Source: RI-153 sp963721725
GTDB lineage: Bacteria > Chloroflexota > Anaerolineae > Caldilineales > Caldilineaceae
NCBI GenBank assembly: GCA_963721725.1
Contig: CAVRLX010000024.1
Span: 62,001-126,000 of the forward strand
Direction of reading: 5' to 3'
DNA: 64,000 bases
Below, one piece after another: positions 60,199 through 64,000 of the stretch (the first letter of the stretch is position 1; every line of letters starts with the position of its first letter). Made by a program: the position numbers and the translations under genes. The notes below the pieces were generated by a model. That model was not told the DNA's origin, did no database searches, and was given only the letters and a program-made list of their open reading frames with translations.

Positions 60199-60621
60199 AT
60201 GATGTCTCGGTTTTGGTTGACCATCCAACGAATGATGGACACCCCCAGGCTCGTCAGTAAAGCTTTACTGGCGAGCCTGGGGGTGATCTTGCTTTTGGGG
60301 GGCTGTGTCGAATGGGGCGCACCTCTGAGTGAAGCCGATTGTCTGCCCGGCGAGGTCTTGGACACCGAGATCTTGGACACCGAGATCGAGATCTGCTACG
60401 CGCCGTGTGAGGGCGAAGCCTGTGACGATGGACTGTTGACGATTCTCTTCGATCTTTTCGGAGATCTGGTGCGCGAATTTAGTAGCCCCAGCTTTGAGGA
60501 TTTTGACGCTGCCGGGCGGGATGCCCTGGTCACTTATCCCTTCTATACCTATCCAGAGTTGGTGCGGCTGCGCGAGAAAATTCTCAGCCGTATGGACCGC
60601 ACCCTGCTTGAATCCGATTAA
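60199..60621 (+). CDS. Small lipoprotein of unknown function
   Basis: A 140-residue protein starting 7 bp after pfk. The hydrophobic segment KALLASLGVILLLGGC ends in lipobox LGGC at about residue 36. The mature part is acidic with two repeated LDTEI units (VLDTEILDTEIEICY), four Cys (CLPGE, CYAPCEGEAC) and a C-terminal helix (YPELVRLREKILSRM). No family recognised. The signal sequence is coded by the 46-bp palindrome at 60240-60285. It is probably co-transcribed with pfk. Confidence 0.65.
   Translation: MMSRFWLTIQRMMDTPRLVSKALLASLGVILLLGGCVEWGAPLSEADCLPGEVLDTEILDTEIEICYAPCEGEACDDGLLTILFDLFGDLVREFSSPSFEDFDAAGRDALVTYPFYTYPELVRLREKILSRMDRTLLESD
60240..60285. repeat. 46-bp palindrome forming the signal peptide of the small lipoprotein
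   Basis: Arms 60240-60262 and 60263-60285 are complementary at 22 of 23 positions around an AAAGCTTT centre. The outer part is CACCCCCAGGCTCG. It encodes TPRLVSKALLASLGV in the lipoprotein signal. Confidence 0.85.
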
Positions 60622-60652
60622 TGCTGACTTTCCCCTTTTTCAGGAATCGACC

Positions 60653-61285
60653 ATGAACTGGCACGTCTGCGAATGTCGCAGTGCAAGCTGTGCCTTTCGC
60701 TTCCCGGCAGAGAGCCACGACGAGCGTCGCTTGGTCTGCCCGCTGTGTGGCGCGCCCACAGCCTGTACCCCGGTGGCCGATGATCACGTGCGCGCCCCCG
60801 CCCCCCAGGATCAGAGTCACGCCGCTCCGCTGCATTTGTTGCTAGACAATATTCGCAGCACCTACAACGTCGGCTCGCTCTTTCGCACGGCGGAAGGCGC
60901 AGGCGTGGCAAAGCTGCACCTGTGTGGCATCACCCCCACGCCACAGCAGACCAAAGTGCAAAAGACGGCATTGGGGGCCGAAAACGCAGTGGATTGGCAA
61001 CACCACAACAACGCCCGCCATGCCGTGGCCGATCTACGGGCGGCGGGCATGGGCATCTGGGCATTGGAGACTATCGCCAGCGCACCCACGCTTTTTGAAG
61101 CTCTGCCGCCGCTTGATCAGCCGTTGGTGTTGGTGATTGGCAGCGAGATGATCGGCGTCGATCCTGCCGTGTTGGCCGACTGTGATCAGATTGTGCGGTT
61201 GCCCATGATCGGGCAAAAAGGCTCGCTCAACGTTGCCAGCGCCGCCGCCATCGCGCTCTATACCCTGCGTTTTGGCAGGCGCTGA
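60653..61285 (+). CDS. TrmH/SpoU-family RNA 2'-O-methyltransferase with zinc ribbon
   Basis: A 210-residue protein from ATG 60653. The N-terminus has cysteine pairs of a small zinc ribbon (CECRSASC and LVCPLCGAPTAC). Residues 65-205 are a SPOUT methyltransferase: motif 1 LDNIRSTYNVGSLFRTAEG, motif 2 LVLVIGSEMIGVDP, and motif 3 LPMIGQKGSLNVASAAAIAL, which forms the knot and binds S-adenosylmethionine. Such enzymes methylate ribose 2'-OH in tRNA or rRNA; the target cannot be read from the sequence. The ribosome site is weak (CAGGAATC). A terminator follows at 61372. Confidence 0.88.
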   Translation: MNWHVCECRSASCAFRFPAESHDERRLVCPLCGAPTACTPVADDHVRAPAPQDQSHAAPLHLLLDNIRSTYNVGSLFRTAEGAGVAKLHLCGITPTPQQTKVQKTALGAENAVDWQHHNNARHAVADLRAAGMGIWALETIASAPTLFEALPPLDQPLVLVIGSEMIGVDPAVLADCDQIVRLPMIGQKGSLNVASAAAIALYTLRFGRR

Positions 61286-61371
61286 AAAGATGATCCCTCA
61301 AAAAAGGCATTTTTTGCGCAACTTTCATCGCTCCGGTTGCAGGGAAATCAATTTTCGCCCATAATGGAGAC

Positions 61372-61400
61372 ATGCCACAGACAGTTGCCTGTGGCATTTT
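61372..61400 (+). terminator. Terminator after the SpoU methyltransferase gene
   Basis: ATGCCACAG (61372-61380), an 8-nt loop, CTGTGGCAT (61389-61397) and a TTT run. It lies 87 bp after the stop and 120 bp before the next gene. Confidence 0.65.
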
Positions 61401-61519
61401 GTCAACGGAGATCTATTGGACGCTATCCGAATCGGTGCTCTCTCCCCAGCGCGCACACAGCGCGTAGCCGATTGGCGGATGAATCTATCATGGCTCAACC
61501 CTTTGAGCAGAGGTAATTT

Positions 61520-62713
61520 ATGCAAAAATTAAAAATGGTGTCTCTTTGTCTAATGTTGGTGCTGGGGGCGTGGATCTTGCATCCAGCCGCTGCCCAAGCC
61601 GACAGCGGTAACGGGATTCGCATTGACGGCGGAACAGTGGCGCAGGGAACGGTTACGGTTGTGGGCGCTGCCCATCATCCCAGCTTTCGCAAATGGCAAT
61701 TAGATCTGCTGGTCGATGGCGATCCGGCCCAGGCCAACTTTGTAAAAGTGGCGGAACAGCCCCAGACCCAAGAGGGCGTGTTGGCACAACTGGATACAAC
61801 GCTCTATCCCAACGGCAGCCACCAAATCCGGCTGCGCGTGGTCTATGGCAACCTGAACTACGACGAATATTTCACGACGGTGACGATTCTCAACGGCACA
61901 ACGCCCGCCGAAACCCAGACCACGGCGGTGGAAGTGGCCCCGACCCTGAGCCAACCCGAAGCCCCGGCCGCGGTGGCCCCGGCCAACGGCGTTCAACTAG
62001 AAGCGGGCAGCCAAGCTGGCATGATTGCGATCAAAGGGGTGGCGAATCACCCTTCGTTTCGCAAATGGCAATTGGATCTGCTGATTGACGGCGACGCTGA
62101 GCAGGCCATGTTTTTGGCGATGGGCAAAGCGCCGATCTCCACTGCTGGCCTCTTTACCAGCCTAGACACCAGTGTCTTCCCCGACGGCAAACACCAGATC
62201 CGGCTGCGTGTGGTCCACAGCAACCTGAACTACGACGAATACTTTACGCCCATTACGTTTGCCAATGGCAACGCCACCATGACCGAAGGCGTCAAGATCA
62301 GCCCTGAATCCACCGCCCCGATCTCTACTGGCTTTGATCTCTCCGCAGCCCCGGCAGACGGGACGCGTTGGATAGAAGTCGATTTGAGCGATCAGACGCT
62401 GACCGCTTGGCAGGGCGATGTGGCCGTACTCCACGCATCGGTGAGTACGGGGCGCGCCGCCACACCCACGGTCAAAGGGCGCTATTACATCAACACCAAA
62501 TTGCCCGCCCAGCGCATGATCGGGCCAGGTTATAATCTGCCCAACGTGCCTTCGGTCATGTATTTTTACTCAGGCTACGCCATCCACGGGGCTTATTGGC
62601 ACAACAACTTTGGGCAAGTCATGAGCCACGGCTGTGTCAACATGAAACTGGACGAAGCAGCGGCGCTCTATGCATGGGCCTCGGTGGGCACGGAAATCTA
62701 CGTTCACGATTGA
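61520..62713 (+). CDS. L,D-transpeptidase (YkuD) with two N-terminal repeats
   Basis: A 397-residue secreted protein with a signal peptide of about 28 residues ending PAAAQA. Two copies of an 80-residue domain follow (about 40-125 and 165-250). Each has HPSFRKWQLDLLxDGD, LDTxxxPxGxHQIRLRVV and NLNYDEYF, so they are a close internal duplication. From about 280 is the YkuD catalytic domain: RWIEVDLSDQTLTAWQGD, VSTGRAATPTVKGRYYI, AIHGAYWHNNFG and MSHGCVNM with the catalytic Cys. It would cross-link peptidoglycan or attach wall proteins outside the membrane; the repeats may bind the wall. The start at 61520 follows AGAGGTAATTT. Intact. Confidence 0.9.
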   Translation: MQKLKMVSLCLMLVLGAWILHPAAAQADSGNGIRIDGGTVAQGTVTVVGAAHHPSFRKWQLDLLVDGDPAQANFVKVAEQPQTQEGVLAQLDTTLYPNGSHQIRLRVVYGNLNYDEYFTTVTILNGTTPAETQTTAVEVAPTLSQPEAPAAVAPANGVQLEAGSQAGMIAIKGVANHPSFRKWQLDLLIDGDAEQAMFLAMGKAPISTAGLFTSLDTSVFPDGKHQIRLRVVHSNLNYDEYFTPITFANGNATMTEGVKISPESTAPISTGFDLSAAPADGTRWIEVDLSDQTLTAWQGDVAVLHASVSTGRAATPTVKGRYYINTKLPAQRMIGPGYNLPNVPSVMYFYSGYAIHGAYWHNNFGQVMSHGCVNMKLDEAAALYAWASVGTEIYVHD

Positions 62714-62739
62714 GTCTTGCCCAATCCTCACATTTCGAC

Positions 62740-62769
62740 AGATCGGCGGCCTCGGCTGCCGATCTTTTG
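62740..62769 (+). terminator. Rho-independent terminator after the transpeptidase gene
   Basis: AGATCGGC (62740-62747) pairs with GCCGATCT (62758-62765), with inner GC pairing, followed by TTTTGTTT. It lies 27 bp after the stop. Confidence 0.85.
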
Positions 62770-62788
62770 TTTCACCACAGGAGATCCC

Positions 62789-63239
62789 ATGAACCATCCC
62801 AAACAAGTGCTCTTTCTCTGTTCGGGCAATTACTATCGCAGCCGTTTTGCCGAGATGCTTTTTAACGCCCTGGCCGCGCAAACGCATCTGCCCTGGGTAG
62901 CGGATTCGTCTGGGCTGGCCGTGGATCGACCCAACGGCAACCTTGGCCCCATCGCCGCCCCGACACTTTCGGCCCTGCGCGCCCGCAACATTGACCCTGT
63001 GAGTGCCGCCGCGCTTTCCGGTGCAGGTAAGCGAGCAACAGTTAGCCGCCGCCGATCTGATTGTGGCCGTCAAAGAGGCGGAACATCGCCCGCTCCTGGC
63101 CCAACGCTTCCCGGCCTGGGAGAACCAAGTTGAATACTGGCACATTCACGATCTCGATCAGGCATCGGCGGCGGTGGCCTTGGTTGAACTGGAAGAGGCC
63201 GTGCGCACGCTGATCTCACGCCTTGCCGCCGGGGGCTGA
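62789..63239 (+). CDS. Low-molecular-weight protein tyrosine phosphatase/arsenate reductase-like (one frameshift)
   Basis: ATG 62789 follows CAGGAGATCCC. About 149 residues. The P-loop C-X5-R is in VLFLCSGNYYRSRFAEML, followed by a GLAVDRPNGNLGPIA helix and, after a +1 shift near 63025, SEQQLAAADLIVAVKEAEH, FPAWENQVEYWHIHDLDQ with the catalytic Asp region, and a C-terminal helix. Both LMW phosphatases and ArsC-type arsenate reductases share this fold. Tyr-Tyr between Cys and Arg is unusual for either. Cytoplasmic; substrate unknown. Confidence 0.82.
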
Positions 63240-63580
63240 AGCCACCCGGCTACGAGCAGCGCCCCATCAATGGGGCTGGCGACGGTGACCAAGCCCCATT
63301 GATGGGGAACTGTCCTTCGCACGGGGATTGATCCCCGTGCGTATCACACCGCAGATTTGGTTCGCGATTGCCCTACTCGATCATCCTCTTGTCCCCTCAC
63401 AACCTCCCGCGAACTGAATCAATCGCACCTCTCCTCGGCGTCAGAGCAAAGAGTCCCGTGTTCGACCTCCGCTTTTTCCCGCGCCGTCGGGACGCCTGCC
63501 CCATGACAGCGGGACAGCAGGACGGGTAAAGTAGCGTCATCAACTGAGGCTACTTTACCCCAATTTTCGAGGAGGAACCA
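63240..63580. other. Gene-free region with three palindromes
   Basis: No gene is supported here. The region contains the palindromes at 63261-63340. Nearer the lipoprotein gene lies a 12-bp dyad GGGTAAAGTAGC (63524-63535 and 63549-63560) 20 bp before the DUF4399 start, which could be an operator or leader hairpin. Confidence 0.55.
63261..63340. repeat. CCCCATCAATGGGG and GCACGGGGAT palindromes
   Basis: CCCCATCAATGGGGCT (63262-63277) and its exact complement (63292-63307) form one hairpin; each arm is itself nearly palindromic. Directly after comes GCACGGGGAT-TG-ATCCCCGTGC (63319-63340). Both are rich in G4/C4 runs and are built around TTGAT or ATTGAT. Confidence 0.8.
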
Positions 63581-64000
63581 ATGAAACATCTGCATGTATG
63601 GATAATCGGGATCATGATTTTTGTGCTGGCGGGCTGTGTGATGCCGTTGCCAATGGTAACCACCCAAACGCATGAGATGGCCGCGCCGCTGTCAAAAGTC
63701 TACTTTGTGGAGCCTGTTGATGGGGCCACTGTAAGTGGCCCCATCAACGTGGTGCTGGGCGGTGAATACTTCACCGTGGAACCGGCAGGCACCATTCACC
63801 CCGGCGCAGGTCACCTGCACATTATGGTCGATGCCGATTGCATGGCCGCCGGTCAGGTCATCCCCAAAGACGAGACCCATCTACACTATGGCGCGGGTCA
63901 ACTGACGGCAGCCTTGGAACTGCCCGCTGGCAAACACACGCTCTGTCTGCAAGCTGCCGACGGCGCACACTTTGCCCTCGCCGAGGACGGCATGACCCAG
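63581..64000 (+). CDS. DUF4399 lipoprotein, N-terminal part (runs off the window)
   Basis: ATG 63581 follows a strong GGAGGAACC. The signal helix WIIGIMIFVLAGC carries lipobox LAGC at about residue 19. From residue 39 the DUF4399 domain is seen: KVYFVEPVDGATVSGPINV, FTVEPAGTIHPGAGHLHIM, VIPKDETHLHYGAGQL and LELPAGKHTLCLQAADG. The His-rich GHLHI and THLHYG segments could bind metal. It is an outer-face lipoprotein of unknown role; the last residues lie beyond base 64000. Confidence 0.85.
   Translation, partial: MKHLHVWIIGIMIFVLAGCVMPLPMVTTQTHEMAAPLSKVYFVEPVDGATVSGPINVVLGGEYFTVEPAGTIHPGAGHLHIMVDADCMAAGQVIPKDETHLHYGAGQLTAALELPAGKHTLCLQAADGAHFALAEDGMTQ

Overview
The window looks like a chromosome piece from a filamentous Chloroflexota bacterium, most likely near Caldilineae or Anaerolineae. 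The evidence is the proline/threonine-rich lipoprotein linkers (TPTPLPTATP-type), extracellular beta-propeller proteins ending in a short hydrophobic IFLPTV-type tail, BTAD and XRE/NB-ARC/TPR regulators, GxxExxY genes, many short palindromic intergenic repeats and moderately high GC. This is inference; no rRNA or marker phylogeny was available. I recognised no tRNA, rRNA, CRISPR array or replication origin.

Layout. 1-2.6 kb: truncated BTAD regulator, a 71-aa protein and a secreted propeller protein. 2.7-6.4 kb (minus strand): UvrA paralogue, META lipoprotein, dienelactone hydrolase. 6.5-12.6 kb (minus): complete five-gene family-5 (peptide or oligosaccharide) ABC importer. 13-19.3 kb: comM, plus a 0.3-kb copy of the comM 3' end about 4.8 kb away, with a large regulator, a lipocalin-like protein and an LLM flavin enzyme between them. 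19.8-21.5 kb: amtB-glnB. 21.7-25.4 kb: two hexose-phosphate mutases with a GxxExxY element between them. 25.6-31.5 kb: tatD, a polyprenyl synthase and a CUT2-type sugar ABC importer. 31.9-38.7 kb: leuS, a Uma2 nuclease, a membrane glycosyltransferase and a GH1 beta-glucosidase. 38.8-40.7 kb: IS1182-like element. 40.7-46.7 kb: guaB, a GH3 remnant, a structured leader RNA, argG, argJ and a toxin-antitoxin pair. 46.7-50.8 kb: several gene fragments, a sugar-acid dehydratase and a beta-lactamase-fold protein. 51-64 kb: guaA, a GT2 enzyme, a MutY-Nudix fusion, htrA, a persulfide-dioxygenase-like protein, a fused eukaryotic-type phosphofructokinase, a SpoU methyltransferase, an L,D-transpeptidase, a small phosphatase and the start of a DUF4399 lipoprotein.

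The genes fit a heterotrophic, sugar-using filament: two ABC importers, GH1/GH3 glycosidases, phosphoglucomutases and phosphofructokinase feed glycolysis. amtB/glnB, argG/argJ and guaA/guaB cover nitrogen uptake and arginine and GMP synthesis.

Two features dominate. First, about twenty genes, including leuS, argG and guaA, are broken by frameshifts, and nearly all need the reader to skip one extra base. Where the site can be located, it is usually a duplicated neighbouring base. Insertion-type sequencing error is the simplest explanation, so I annotate these as single genes spanning the frames. Second, short palindromes built from heptad words (GAGTAAT, GAAACGT, CACGCAT, CAGACCR and others) sit between genes and sometimes inside them. 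One family with matching 13-bp terminal repeats carries the GxxExxY gene in one copy and no gene in another.
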